Assembly (NCBI GenBank): GCA_023423835.1
Contig: JAFAEW010000085.1
Coordinates: 1-29,096, forward strand
Length of the DNA: 29,096 nucleotides
DNA from: Bacteroidota bacterium
GTDB taxonomy: Bacteria; Bacteroidota; Bacteroidia; Chitinophagales; Chitinophagaceae
Direction: 5' to 3'
Below, piece by piece: positions 8,221 through 17,340 of the stretch. Below the pieces are notes generated by a model, which worked only from the letters and a program-made list of their open reading frames with translations, was not told the DNA's origin and did not search any database. Positions within the stretch are counted from its first letter, which is position 1. Each line of letters opens with the position of its first letter. The position numbers and the translations under genes were made by a program.

Positions 8221-8973
8221 TCAAAAATCGATTCCAAACCATTTCTTCTTCCTCAGGTTGTATTTCCCAAAATCAAAGCGATAGAGTTTTCCGGGGCGAT
8301 GCGGAACGTTTCGTTCAAATTCACCTGTGTCTATCAACAGATTCATCGAGAAAAATTTCTTACGGAAATTTCTTCTGTCCATTTTTTTATCCAGAATCGC
8401 TTCATATAGGTTCTGCAATTCCCTGAGGGAGAACTTTTCTCTGAGAAGATTAAATCCGAGTGGATGTTGTTGAATCTTCCGTTGCAGCCAATGGTAACAG
8501 AAATCCAGAATTTCTTTATGATCAAATGCCATTTGTTGGATCGATTTCACCGGGTGCCAGTTCAATTCATTATCCATCTTTTTGATTTTATGATGATGGA
8601 TGTTCAGAAGCGAGCAAAATGCCACGGTGATCACTCTCCCGCCCGGATTGCGGTTTGGCCGGCTGAAGGTTTTCACCTGCTCGAGGAAAACGTTTTCCAT
8701 GCCCGTTCTTTCCCTTAAGACCCTGATTGCCGCATCTTCAAGCACTTCATTTTCGGCCGTAAAATCTCCGAGCAGAGAATATCGACCTTCATAAATATCC
8801 ACATCTGATCTAATCAGTAATACTTTCAGTTCATTCTCATCAAATCCAAAAATTACACAATCGACGGTAAGATGAATGCAGGGAGAGGATTCCACATTTC
8901 TTTTCAGATCACGGTAGCTCTTAGCGGGCAACATCTCCATAACTGGCGATGCGTCTTGCGATTGGTTTTGCAT
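8221..8973 (-). CDS. Nudix-fold winged-helix transcriptional regulator (NrtR/AraR-like)
   Basis: The protein has an N-terminal Nudix fold (about residues 30-160) and a C-terminal winged helix (about 170-240; FSLRELQNLYEAIL, RRNFRKKFFSM, GKLYRFDFGKY), the architecture of NrtR and of the Bacteroides arabinose regulator AraR. Against the Nudix box GX5EX7REUXEEXGU, the region D70-M92 keeps Glu76, Arg84, Glu88 and Gly91, but the first Gly is Asp70, the first catalytic Glu is Val85 and the last Glu of the EE pair is Arg89. Hydrolysis is therefore unlikely, and the domain probably senses a ligand. No sugar or NAD gene lies next to it. It ends 13 bases from the convergent permease and is divergent from ligA (136-base gap). 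Its ligand and targets cannot be inferred here; AraR-like sugar sensing is one option. Confidence 0.85.
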   Translation of the reverse strand: MQNQSQDASPVMEMLPAKSYRDLKRNVESSPCIHLTVDCVIFGFDENELKVLLIRSDVDIYEGRYSLLGDFTAENEVLEDAAIRVLRERTGMENVFLEQVKTFSRPNRNPGGRVITVAFCSLLNIHHHKIKKMDNELNWHPVKSIQQMAFDHKEILDFCYHWLQRKIQQHPLGFNLLREKFSLRELQNLYEAILDKKMDRRNFRKKFFSMNLLIDTGEFERNVPHRPGKLYRFDFGKYNLRKKKWFGIDF

Positions 8974-9109
8974 AAAAATATTTTCAGGGAATATCTACCA
9001 CAAGTTAAAAAATTAATTGCAATAGCGCCACAAAATCACTGTTCGCACTTTATTTGCTCTACATCGAACTCATTTCTAAATTAACTTTAGCGATTCTAAA
9101 ATATTTGCT

Positions 9110-11260
9110 ATGTACAATCAGAACGATCTATTGTTGATGAAAAGGCAAACCGAAAACTTCCTGAAAAAAGCAGCCGGAAAAGATGAGGTGGATGCATTGC
9201 GAATGGTGCTTCGTTTTCATGAATATCGCTACTATGTTTTGGATGAACCATTGATCTCTGATACCGAATACGATTTGTTGTTTCAGCAACTGAAGGATAT
9301 TGAATCCGCCCATCCCGCACTGATAACGCCCGATAGTCCAACCCAGCGTGTAGGAAGCACGCTCGCCGGATCTTTTCCAACTGTGCAACACCTGGTGCCG
9401 ATGTTGAGTCTCGACAACAGTTACAACGCTGCCGATCTTCAGGATTTCGACCGGAAGGCGAGGGAGCTAACGGGACTCACAGAAATTGAATATTGTATTG
9501 AACCCAAGTTTGATGGCGCCAGCATTTCCCTCATTTATGAAAATGACCGGCTGGTGAGGGGAACAACAAGAGGTAATGGGGTGGAAGGAGAGGAAATTAC
9601 AAACAATATCAGGCAGATCAGATCTATCCCGCTCTCGGCTCCGTTTTCAAAATATGGTATCCAGCAAATAGAGATCAGGGGAGAAGTGATCATGACAAAA
9701 TCGGTTTTCGCCAAATACAATGAAATGCTTGCCGAAAAAGGACTGCCTTTACTCATCAATCCGAGAAATGCGGCAAGCGGCAGTCTCAGGCAGAAAGATC
9801 CGAAGCAGGTAGCCAAACGCAATCTCGACGCGTTTCTTTATCATGTCAGTTATTATGTGATGGAAACCGGAAAGCAATTCGCAATCGATGGCAGTGGAGA
9901 TGATAAACCGGTGAAGGGAAAAGACGGTCTGCTGCATACACACAGCGGTACTCTACAGTTGTTGTGGGAATGCGGTTTTCGTTCTCCACAGAAAGAGAAA
10001 ATGGTGGTAAAGGGAATTCAACCCGTAATTGATCACATTAATGATTATGAAAGGTTACGCGAAACCCTGCCCTATGAAATCGATGGATTAGTAATTAAAG
10101 TAAATGATCTTGAGTTGCAGGATAAAATGGGCATGACCACCCATCACCCACGTTGGGCAATGGCCTATAAGTTTAAGGCGCAACAGGCAACCACCATTTT
10201 AAGATCAGTTGATTTCCAGGTAGGCAGAACGGGCGCTATTACACCGGTTGCAAAGCTTGATCCTGTTTTTGTAGGAGGTGTAACGGTTTCCAGTATTTCA
10301 ATTCATAATGAGGATTACATAAATGAAAAAGACCTTAAAGCCGGCGACCGGGTAGTGATTGAACGGGCCGGCGATGTGATTCCGCAGATCGTGATGTCAT
10401 TGCCGGAAATGCGGGATGGATCGGAAAAGACAATTCATTTTCCCAAAAACTGTCCTGCCTGCAACAGCCATTTATTTCGCGAAGAGGGCGAAGCAGTGTG
10501 GCGATGCGTAAACATTGACTGTCCGGCACAGGTGGTAGAACGCATTCTGCATTTCGTCAGCAAAGACGCCATGGATATCCGGAGTTTTGGAGCAGCAAAT
10601 GTCAGAAAATTTTATGACCTTGGTTTACTGAAGGATGTGCCCGGAATTTACACCCTCGATTTTAATGAAATCTCTAAACTCGAAGGATTCGGAAAGAAAA
10701 GCATAGAGAATCTGAAGGAGGCTATAGAACTTTCGAAATCCCAACCGTTAAACCGTTTGATTTATGCACTTGGGATCCGGTATGTAGGTGAAACCACGGC
10801 AAAGGCGCTGGCCAATTCTGTAGAAAACCTGATGCAAATTGCCTCCCGTTCGGAAGTGGAATTGCAGCAGGTGGAAGACATTGGACTAAAGGTTGCCAGC
10901 AGCATTTATCAGTTTTTCCATAATGATCAAAACATTCAGATGCTGGATCAGTTGCAGTTATTGGGGTTGAGATTTGAAAACCAGAAACAGCCAGCGTCTT
11001 CGAAATTACACCAATTGGAAGGATTAAGCTTTTTGTTTACCGGCTCTCTTGAGCAGTTAAAAAGGGACAAGGCAGAAGAAATGGTTGAACGACAAGGTGG
11101 AAAAATTCTGAGCGGTGTAAGCAGCAAGCTCAATTATCTTATTGTAGGGAAAGATGCCGGAAGCAAACTGGAGAAAGCCAAAAAAATCAGTACTATAAAG
11201 ATATTAGGGGAATCCGATTTTCTGAAAATGATGGGAGAAGCCGATCATAAGTCTGATTAA
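9110..11260 (+). CDS. ligA: NAD-dependent DNA ligase
   Basis: LigA seals nicks using NAD during replication and repair. All parts are present: the Ia/N-terminal NMN-binding segment (HEYRYYVLD), the adenylation domain with the nucleophile Lys133 in EPKFDG, the OB fold (about 330-430), a zinc site formed by Cys448, Cys451, Cys466 and Cys471, the helix-hairpin-helix region (about 480-610) and a C-terminal BRCT domain (about 634-712). At 716 residues it is somewhat longer than the usual 670; a polar insert around 253-278 (GKQFAIDGSGDDKPVKGKDG) accounts for much of this and should be a surface loop. The ATG at 9110 is preceded by TAACTTTA (9082-9089), one base off the -7 consensus. A later ATG at 9137 is possible. 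Confidence 0.98.
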   Translation: MYNQNDLLLMKRQTENFLKKAAGKDEVDALRMVLRFHEYRYYVLDEPLISDTEYDLLFQQLKDIESAHPALITPDSPTQRVGSTLAGSFPTVQHLVPMLSLDNSYNAADLQDFDRKARELTGLTEIEYCIEPKFDGASISLIYENDRLVRGTTRGNGVEGEEITNNIRQIRSIPLSAPFSKYGIQQIEIRGEVIMTKSVFAKYNEMLAEKGLPLLINPRNAASGSLRQKDPKQVAKRNLDAFLYHVSYYVMETGKQFAIDGSGDDKPVKGKDGLLHTHSGTLQLLWECGFRSPQKEKMVVKGIQPVIDHINDYERLRETLPYEIDGLVIKVNDLELQDKMGMTTHHPRWAMAYKFKAQQATTILRSVDFQVGRTGAITPVAKLDPVFVGGVTVSSISIHNEDYINEKDLKAGDRVVIERAGDVIPQIVMSLPEMRDGSEKTIHFPKNCPACNSHLFREEGEAVWRCVNIDCPAQVVERILHFVSKDAMDIRSFGAANVRKFYDLGLLKDVPGIYTLDFNEISKLEGFGKKSIENLKEAIELSKSQPLNRLIYALGIRYVGETTAKALANSVENLMQIASRSEVELQQVEDIGLKVASSIYQFFHNDQNIQMLDQLQLLGLRFENQKQPASSKLHQLEGLSFLFTGSLEQLKRDKAEEMVERQGGKILSGVSSKLNYLIVGKDAGSKLEKAKKISTIKILGESDFLKMMGEADHKSD

Positions 11261-11424
11261 AATATCATTTCAGGTGCGATACTACATTTCTCGCCTTGTT
11301 GTGTTGCACGAGCTTAAAAAATAATTAAAATGCTGAGCTTTTTTGCCAATAAGCAGCGAAAAAAACCATTTAACTGTCTGTAGTCCGTGAGTTATATAAT
11401 TTAACAAAATGTAAAATTAATTTT

Positions 11425-11454
11425 TTTGTTAGCAGAGAATTGCTGTTATATTTG
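11425..11454 (+). promoter_or_regulatory. Bacteroidota-type promoter of the susCD operon
   Basis: TTTG (11425-11428), an 18-base spacer and TATATTTG (11447-11454) match the TTTG / TAnnTTTG consensus of the primary sigma factor of this phylum. Transcription should begin near 11461. The rest of the gap from ligA (11261-11424) is AT-rich and shows no gene, and I see no convincing ligA terminator in it. Confidence 0.8.
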
Positions 11455-11460
11455 CGCACA

Positions 11461-11554
11461 ATGACTAACTGGGTACCCATTAATTGACTTTTAGAGGAGG
11501 AAATTAATACCAGACTGTTCAAAAAATTGGAAATTTTTTAAAACCATAAAACAC
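11461..11554 (+). promoter_or_regulatory. Structured 5' leader of susC
   Basis: The predicted leader of about 94 bases holds three features: a perfect 10-bp palindrome TGGGTACCCA (11470-11479) just after the likely start site; a Shine-Dalgarno-like AGAGGAGG (11493-11500) that lies about 55 bases from the start codon, too far to serve it; and a stem AAAAAATT / AATTTTTT (11521-11528 and 11532-11539) with a GGA loop ending 15 bases before the ATG. Control at the leader is plausible but not shown. Confidence 0.5.
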
Positions 11555-14500
11555 ATGAGAAGAATTGTAACAATGATTACAGTTTTGCTGCTGGGGGCGT
11601 TTTTAGCCACAGCGCAAACAAGCTCGGTTACAGGAAAGGTGGTGGATCAAAACGGTAATCCCGTTGAAGGCGCCTCTATTCTTGTAAAGGGTACAAAAAC
11701 AGGTACTTCTGCCGATGCGCAGGGGAATTTTAGTGTCAATGCGAGAGCAGGAGCTACGCTTATTATTTCTTCCATTAACTTCAACACGCTCGAAGTTAAA
11801 GCTACATCGAGCCCGATGACGATCATGCTGGAATCAGAAACCAACCAAATGGATGAGGTGATTGTAGCAGCAGGTGGTATCAGGGTAAAGAGAAAGGAAG
11901 TGGGTACTGCCAACACCGTGATCAAGGCTGAAGAATTAACAGCCTCCAAACCGGTAAACGTTGCCAGCGGATTGCAGGGCAAAGTTGCAGGTTTACAGAT
12001 CAGCGGAACGAGCAGCGGTGTTAATCCGAATTATCGTCTGGTATTAAGAGGTCAGCGTTCACTTACTGGTAACAACCAGGCATTGATCGTATTGGACAAC
12101 GTAATTGTACCAAACGAAGTATTGAGTAACTTAAATCCTGAAGACGTTGAATCAGTAAACGTATTACAGGGATCCGGTGCGGCAGCTCTTTACGGATCTG
12201 CAGCTTCTAACGGTGCCATCATCGTAACCACTAAAAAAGGAAGAAGAGGTGTAAATACCGTATCTGTTTCTCAAACGTCTACAATTGAAGAAGTTGCCTT
12301 CTTCCCTAAATTCCAGACAAAATTTGGAGCAGGTGGTAGCGCGTACGGTTATGATGAATTTGGTAACCCAACCTGGTCATACCTCGAAAACCAGTCCTAT
12401 GGTCCCCGTTTTGACGGAAGCATGCGTCCATTAGGACCTCCGTTGGAAGATGGAAGACAAGATAGTGCGCGTTATGCCTATAATCCGGGTCATAACGGAT
12501 TCTGGCAGCATGGTTTAACCAACCAGTCAGATTTCTCTGTAACCTCTGGTGACGAAAACTCAACATTCTATTTGTCAGGACAATATGCTGATGTAAAAGG
12601 TACTACTCCCGGAGACAAATACAATAGAGCTACTCTTCGTGCCAACGGTACAAGAAAATTGGGAGAGCGCTTCAACTTTACATATAGCGCTTCTTACACA
12701 CAAAACAGGTATGATATTACCACACAAACGGCAAACATGTACAACAACCTGTTTAACATGCCGATGAACGTGGATATTAAAAAATACAAAAACTGGAGAA
12801 CGGATCCTTTTGCTAATCCAAACGGATTCTACAATCCATGGTATGAAAACCCCTATTTCACTGCCGACAATTACCGTTCAAACTCAAGGAACGACTATTT
12901 CGTTGGAATGGCAGAAATGAGATTTACGCCTGTTAAAGGATTGGATCTTACAGCTCGCCAGGGTGTAGTTACCAGAAACTATTCAAACAAGGATATTACG
13001 CATGCATTCGATTACACTACGTATGCAGAAAATACCGATGCCAGTTCAAAATCAGATATCGCAGCTGCAGTTTCTGACGGATCAGGTTACAGAACGCAAT
13101 TGTTGTCAGATCTGTTTGCAAAATACAGCACCAATTTCAGCGATTTCAGTTTCGACCTGATTGCCGGTGGACAATGGAGACAAGATCAGGCAAAAGGAAT
13201 GGGCATGAGTGCAAGCGGATTGGTAATTCCTGAGTTGTTTAACATCGGAAACCGTTCAGGTACTCCGAACGTTTCTGAAGCAAACTATCTCGCCCGCCAA
13301 ATGGGTGTGTATGGTGACCTTCGTATCGGATATAAAGGTTTCATATACTTACACGGAACCGGCAGAAATGACTGGGTTTCAACTTTGCTGCCTGATGCAA
13401 GATCATTCTTCTATCCGGCTGTTGACGTATCTTTCGTAGCATCTGACGCGTTGGATTTCATTAAAGAAAGCAACACCATCAGCTTGTTGAAATTACGTGC
13501 CGGCTGGTCGAAGGTTGGACAGGTTAACCTCGGGTTATCCAACTTCGGAGCTTACAGCTTACTTCCTACCTTCTCACAGAATAATGGATATCCTTATGCT
13601 TCAGGTCCCGGATATAGCATGGGTAACAGACTCGTTAGTCCAAATCTTCAGCCTGAGTTAACCAAAGGATATGAAGCAGGATTCGACCTGAATATGTTCA
13701 ACGACCGCTTTACAACAAGTGTAACCTGGTTTAGCACTAAAACCGACAACCAAACGGTTGCTACCGGTATTTCAAGCACAACAGGGTTCTCCAGTTATTT
13801 GGTAAATACCGGACAAACTTCAAGTAAAGGTCTGGAAGTTACTGCTGCAGTAACTCCAATCAAAACCCGCGATTGGGTTGTTACAATTGGAGCAAACTAC
13901 AGCTACCTCGATAACATGGTTAACTCGATCAGTGCCGACCTTCCTAGACTTGCTCTTGCTACTTATGCTGACGGTTCTGGTTCTTATGCTGTTGAAGGTC
14001 AAACTTTCCCGGTAATTATTGGAACAGACTATGTGAGAGACGATCAGGGCAGAGTGATTGTTGATGCAAAAACAGGCGCTCCTGAAATCAACGAGACTTT
14101 GCAGATCCTCGGAAGTGCAAGTCCTAAAAACAGATTGGGTATCAATGGAGATATCACCTGGAAAAATCTTCACCTGAGCTTCTTGTTCGAATACCGCGGC
14201 GGATACCAGATATACAATGCAATGGGAAGCGATATGGACTGGGCAGGAACAGGTTACAGATCAGGCGTATTTGATCGTACCAGGTTTGTATTCCCCAACT
14301 CAGTTTATGAAGATCCTACAAAACCAGGTACTTACATTCCAAATACCAACATCACGGTTGAAGACGGTAATGGTAGTGCAGGTTTCTGGACCAACGCAGA
14401 AAACAGGGATGTTACCAGCAACTACGTGACTTCAGGTGATTTCATTAAACTGAGAGAAGCCGTTCTTTCCTACGATCTTCCTGCTTCTGTACTTTCAAAA

Positions 14501-14692
14501 CTTAGTTTCCTGAAAGGAGCTACCATCAGTGTACAGGGAAGAAACCTGTTTATGTGGATGGCGAAAGACAACTATTATACCGATCCTGAATACAGTGCGG
14601 GTGGAAACGACAGCAACGGTATTGGTATTACCAGCCTGGGTCAAACTCCTCCATCACGTTATTACGGAGCAACACTTTCATTGAAATTTTAA
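11555..14692 (+). CDS. SusC/RagA family TonB-dependent outer-membrane transporter
   Basis: This 1045-residue protein forms the outer-membrane barrel of a SusCD uptake complex, importing oligomers with energy from TonB. It has a signal peptide (about 1-20, ATA/Q), a carboxypeptidase-regulatory domain (about 24-95), a TonB-box-like MDEVIVAAGG (99-108), a plug domain (about 112-230; LQGKVAGLQISG, LRGQRSLTGNNQALIVLDN) and the SusC signature AALYGSAASNGAIIVTTKKG. The barrel ends in the aromatic-terminated LSLKF, as outer-membrane insertion requires. It is the first gene of an operon with a susD-like gene (57 bases on) and a DUF1735-type lipoprotein. The substrate is unknown: no glycosidase or peptidase lies in the operon, so glycan and peptide use are both open. 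Its partner SusD is interrupted. Confidence 0.96.
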   Translation: MRRIVTMITVLLLGAFLATAQTSSVTGKVVDQNGNPVEGASILVKGTKTGTSADAQGNFSVNARAGATLIISSINFNTLEVKATSSPMTIMLESETNQMDEVIVAAGGIRVKRKEVGTANTVIKAEELTASKPVNVASGLQGKVAGLQISGTSSGVNPNYRLVLRGQRSLTGNNQALIVLDNVIVPNEVLSNLNPEDVESVNVLQGSGAAALYGSAASNGAIIVTTKKGRRGVNTVSVSQTSTIEEVAFFPKFQTKFGAGGSAYGYDEFGNPTWSYLENQSYGPRFDGSMRPLGPPLEDGRQDSARYAYNPGHNGFWQHGLTNQSDFSVTSGDENSTFYLSGQYADVKGTTPGDKYNRATLRANGTRKLGERFNFTYSASYTQNRYDITTQTANMYNNLFNMPMNVDIKKYKNWRTDPFANPNGFYNPWYENPYFTADNYRSNSRNDYFVGMAEMRFTPVKGLDLTARQGVVTRNYSNKDITHAFDYTTYAENTDASSKSDIAAAVSDGSGYRTQLLSDLFAKYSTNFSDFSFDLIAGGQWRQDQAKGMGMSASGLVIPELFNIGNRSGTPNVSEANYLARQMGVYGDLRIGYKGFIYLHGTGRNDWVSTLLPDARSFFYPAVDVSFVASDALDFIKESNTISLLKLRAGWSKVGQVNLGLSNFGAYSLLPTFSQNNGYPYASGPGYSMGNRLVSPNLQPELTKGYEAGFDLNMFNDRFTTSVTWFSTKTDNQTVATGISSTTGFSSYLVNTGQTSSKGLEVTAAVTPIKTRDWVVTIGANYSYLDNMVNSISADLPRLALATYADGSGSYAVEGQTFPVIIGTDYVRDDQGRVIVDAKTGAPEINETLQILGSASPKNRLGINGDITWKNLHLSFLFEYRGGYQIYNAMGSDMDWAGTGYRSGVFDRTRFVFPNSVYEDPTKPGTYIPNTNITVEDGNGSAGFWTNAENRDVTSNYVTSGDFIKLREAVLSYDLPASVLSKLSFLKGATISVQGRNLFMWMAKDNYYTDPEYSAGGNDSNGIGITSLGQTPPSRYYGATLSLKF

Positions 14693-14749
14693 TGAACCTA
14701 AAAATTGAAATACATACGGTTTAATAACGTGTATGATAAAATGATAAAT

Positions 14750-15847
14750 ATGAAAAAAATAACAACAATATTATTACTTGGGGCGATTGTTTTCGGCACC
14801 TCATGTAAAAAATATCTTGACATTAATGAAAACCCCAATGACCCGACTTCGGCAAGTGCGGAAGTAGTGTTGCCGGCGGCAATCACGGGAACCGCTTTCA
14901 CGCTCAACAGCTACAATAGCTATGGCGCACAGCTCGGCGGTTATATGGCAAATGCGGGTGGATACGGTGGTTTTGGTTCAAATGTTACCTATCAGTTTGG
15001 TACCAATGACTATTCCGGCCTTTGGTCTGGCACTTACGACAACCTGGAAGATTATCAGGTAGTATTGAATTATACAGACGGAGACCTGGATTATAATTAT
15101 TTCAATGCTGCTGCGAGAATCATGAAGGCATACAACTTCCAGCTCTTGGTTGACGCTTATAACGATGTGCCTTATTTCGATGCATTGAAAGGTTTAGATA
15201 ATCTTACTCCAAAGTATGATGATGCAAAAACAATCTATGCTGACCTGGCTGCACAGTTAGATCAGGCGATTGCCGACATCAATGCAGCTATGGAAGATCA
15301 GGATACAAATCCTACAAGCAACGTAAAAGATCTTTCAGCAGCTACTGATCCAATGTTTAAAGGAGATATGGTGAAATGGAAGCAATTCGCCAGCACCGTT
15401 AAGTTGCGTTTGATCCTGAGAGCACACGGATTGGTTGATTTTGCAAACACAACCTTTGATGCAGATGGATTTTTGACAACGGATGCGAAGATCAATCCGG
15501 GTTTCACTAAAGATAACGGCAAACAAAACCCGTCTTACAACACATGGGTGTACAGATACGACGGTTCCGCCGCTAACAGGGCCTGGATCCCGACCAAATA
15601 CATCATGGGTTTCTACGATGAACATCATATCCTTGATCAGGGTAGAGGTTATGCCAGCTATTACAACTTCCCATCTACTCCGGTAAACCAACTCGGTTTT
15701 GAAAGCAATAGCGTTCCAAAAGCGCCTTCAACCGGTGCCTGGAAATCAGATTATGGTGCGCTTGGAATCCTGAAAGGACCTGCAATGGGCCAGGTAGCAA
15801 TGCTTGCTGCTGAGAGCTACTTCCTTCAGGCTGAAGCTGCAATGTAA
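14750..15847 (+). CDS. SusD/RagB-like substrate-binding lipoprotein, N-terminal part ending at a premature TAA
   Basis: SusD proteins are surface lipoproteins that close over SusC like a lid and bind the nutrient. The start at ATG 14750 gives a lipoprotein signal MKKITTILLLGAIVFGTSC with the lipidated Cys at residue 19; the frame runs further back to a TTG at 14705, which would bury the signal. The helical TPR-like region (RIMKAYNFQLLVDAYNDVPYFDA) and WKQFASTVKLRLILRAHG are typical. The frame stops at TAA 15845-15847, in the middle of the conserved helix LAAESYFLQAEAAM, and SusD homology continues directly after it in the same frame. The whole, read through, would be about 521 residues, a normal SusD length. 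The product of 365 residues lacks the last 30 percent and probably does not fold properly. It could be a point mutation or a sequence error. Confidence 0.85.
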   Translation: MKKITTILLLGAIVFGTSCKKYLDINENPNDPTSASAEVVLPAAITGTAFTLNSYNSYGAQLGGYMANAGGYGGFGSNVTYQFGTNDYSGLWSGTYDNLEDYQVVLNYTDGDLDYNYFNAAARIMKAYNFQLLVDAYNDVPYFDALKGLDNLTPKYDDAKTIYADLAAQLDQAIADINAAMEDQDTNPTSNVKDLSAATDPMFKGDMVKWKQFASTVKLRLILRAHGLVDFANTTFDADGFLTTDAKINPGFTKDNGKQNPSYNTWVYRYDGSAANRAWIPTKYIMGFYDEHHILDQGRGYASYYNFPSTPVNQLGFESNSVPKAPSTGAWKSDYGALGILKGPAMGQVAMLAAESYFLQAEAAM

Positions 15848-16318
15848 GGTATGATTGAAGGAGATGTGAAATCACTGTTTGATGCAGGTGTACTCGCTTC
15901 TTACTATTACATCTACCAGTTTGAAGATGGAACCTATGATCTCGATTCATGGAATCCGGAAGTCGATTATAATGAAATCTATCTTCCTGATAACGAAGGA
16001 AACTACCTCGTTCACTTTGATTTGGCTGATACACCCGAAAAGCAACTGGAAGCAATCATTACGCAAAAATATATTGCCGTAAATATGGTTAATTCTCAGG
16101 AAGGTTGGAATGAATACCGTCGTACGCATTACCCCAAGATCGTTCCCGGTACCAACGATCCTTACAATACCTTTGCGTCGGCTCAGTCTATCAGTCCAAG
16201 AGCTGATAAGCTGCCAACAAGGATCCTGTATCCTTCTACTGAAGCCTCTTATAACCCAAATAACAGGCCTACAGGTATAGATGTATTTAGTTCACAGATT
16301 TTCTGGGCAATGCCATAA
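15848..16318 (+). pseudogene. C-terminal remainder of the interrupted SusD-like gene
   Basis: This stretch is in the same frame as the preceding SusD part, separated by the single TAA codon. It encodes GMIEGDVKSLFDAGV and ends with the standard SusD C-terminus (QKYIAVNMVNSQEGWNEYRR, then RILYPSTEASYNPNNRP and the final SSQIFWAMP), which confirms that it is the rest of the same protein. An ATG at 15851 directly follows the stop and could allow reinitiation, but the product would lack a signal peptide and stay in the cytoplasm. There is no frameshift and the remaining codons look intact, so the interruption is recent or is an artefact of the sequence. Confidence 0.8.
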
Positions 16319-16341
16319 AAAAAAATTATAAATTTTGAAAT

Positions 16342-17319
16342 ATGAGAAATAAAGTAATTAATTCATTCATCTTTCTTGTCGGAGTGTTTTCGCTAACCTC
16401 CTGTCTGAAGGGTGATCCAATTAATCTCGATCCATCAAGATCGAACAATGTAATCGAGTTCAACAATACCGGGTCAATTGTTTCCGGCGTGAATGCAGCC
16501 TATCATAGGTTTGCCTGCGACCTGGGTACGATGGATGCCGGTGGAACTGCCACCTTTAACGTAAACGTAAACTACGCGGGTGCCGATGTCGCTCCTGAAG
16601 ATATCACTGTTACACTCGCAGTAGATGAAGCGGCTTTGACCGAGTATAACGAAACCGACGAAGGAAATTTCGTAATGCCTCCCGCTGATATCTACAGCTT
16701 CCCTTCAAGCGTAGTGATTAAAAAGGGAACGCATCAGACAACTGTTCAGGTAACAATTACCAATAATGCAAGTTTTGACTTCAACGTAAATTATGCGCTT
16801 CCGTTGAAGATCGCATCTGTTAGCAGCGGTGTCATCAGCGGTAACTTTGGAACAGCAATCTATTCCTTTGCAGCGCGTAACAAGTACGATGGTATCTACA
16901 CCGATGAAGTTCTGTCATTCACAGATTATACCCTTGGTGCAGCGGCTGTAGCCACTACTCCAAAGACTTTATATCTGATCACCTATGGTGCAACTTCTGT
17001 AGCCTATTTTGATCCAAATTTGAATGGTGGCCTTTATGGATTCACCTTTAAAAACAATGGCGCCGGTTCTTACTACGGTAACTTTGCTCCTATCTTTAAT
17101 TTTGATGAAGCAGGCAATATTACTGCTGTAACTAACTATTACGGACAGGGTACCAATTCCTCTGCTAGAGCATGTGAATTGAATCCCGAAGGCGTTAATA
17201 AACTGACTTTTAATGCAGATGGCACGCCAAATGTACTGGAAGTGAGTTACTTCATGACCCAGGGTGGTGCATTACGTTTGTCTATCATTGAGAAAATGAC
17301 CTACCAGAGTCCAAGGTAA
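16342..17319 (+). CDS. DUF1735-type surface lipoprotein of the SusCD operon
   Basis: The 325-residue protein has a lipoprotein signal with lipobox FSLTSC (lipidated Cys21). Residues about 35-160 look like the DUF1735 (BT_3987-like N-terminal) beta-sandwich found in proteins encoded after susD: the pattern DVAPEDITVTLAVDEAALTEYN, then MPPADIYSFPSSVVIKKGTHQTTVQV is characteristic. A short linker (ARNKYDGIYTD) leads to a C-terminal beta-rich domain (about 175-325) that I cannot name. By position and build it is likely a surface-exposed auxiliary binding protein, comparable in role to SusE/F, but substrate contacts are not visible. It starts 23 bases after the susD stop and is followed by an intrinsic terminator, so it is the last gene of the operon. 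Confidence 0.82.
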   Translation: MRNKVINSFIFLVGVFSLTSCLKGDPINLDPSRSNNVIEFNNTGSIVSGVNAAYHRFACDLGTMDAGGTATFNVNVNYAGADVAPEDITVTLAVDEAALTEYNETDEGNFVMPPADIYSFPSSVVIKKGTHQTTVQVTITNNASFDFNVNYALPLKIASVSSGVISGNFGTAIYSFAARNKYDGIYTDEVLSFTDYTLGAAAVATTPKTLYLITYGATSVAYFDPNLNGGLYGFTFKNNGAGSYYGNFAPIFNFDEAGNITAVTNYYGQGTNSSARACELNPEGVNKLTFNADGTPNVLEVSYFMTQGGALRLSIIEKMTYQSPR

Positions 17320-17340
17320 TTTCTCAAATATGTTATAAGG

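Noticed and set aside
9535..9822. Open frames on the strand opposite to ligA and other large genes.
   Set aside because: They have no domain pattern, signal or conserved look and follow the codon structure of the real gene on the other strand.
11261..11424. Possible small RNA or terminator between ligA and susC.
   Set aside because: Only imperfect short stems are present and none has a T run; nothing can be supported.
11498..11554. Upstream start of susC after AGAGGAGG, in frame from about 11507.
   Set aside because: Only ATA or ATT codons are available, and the signal peptide starts properly at ATG 11555.
14705..14749. Extended N-terminus of the SusD-like protein from a TTG at 14705.
   Set aside because: It would place 15 polar residues before a clean lipoprotein signal peptide. 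The ATG at 14750 gives the normal layout.
15845..15847. TAA in susD as a recoded sense codon or programmed readthrough.
   Set aside because: Many genes in this window end with TAA normally, and there is no known readthrough context or structure after it. Mutation or error is simpler.
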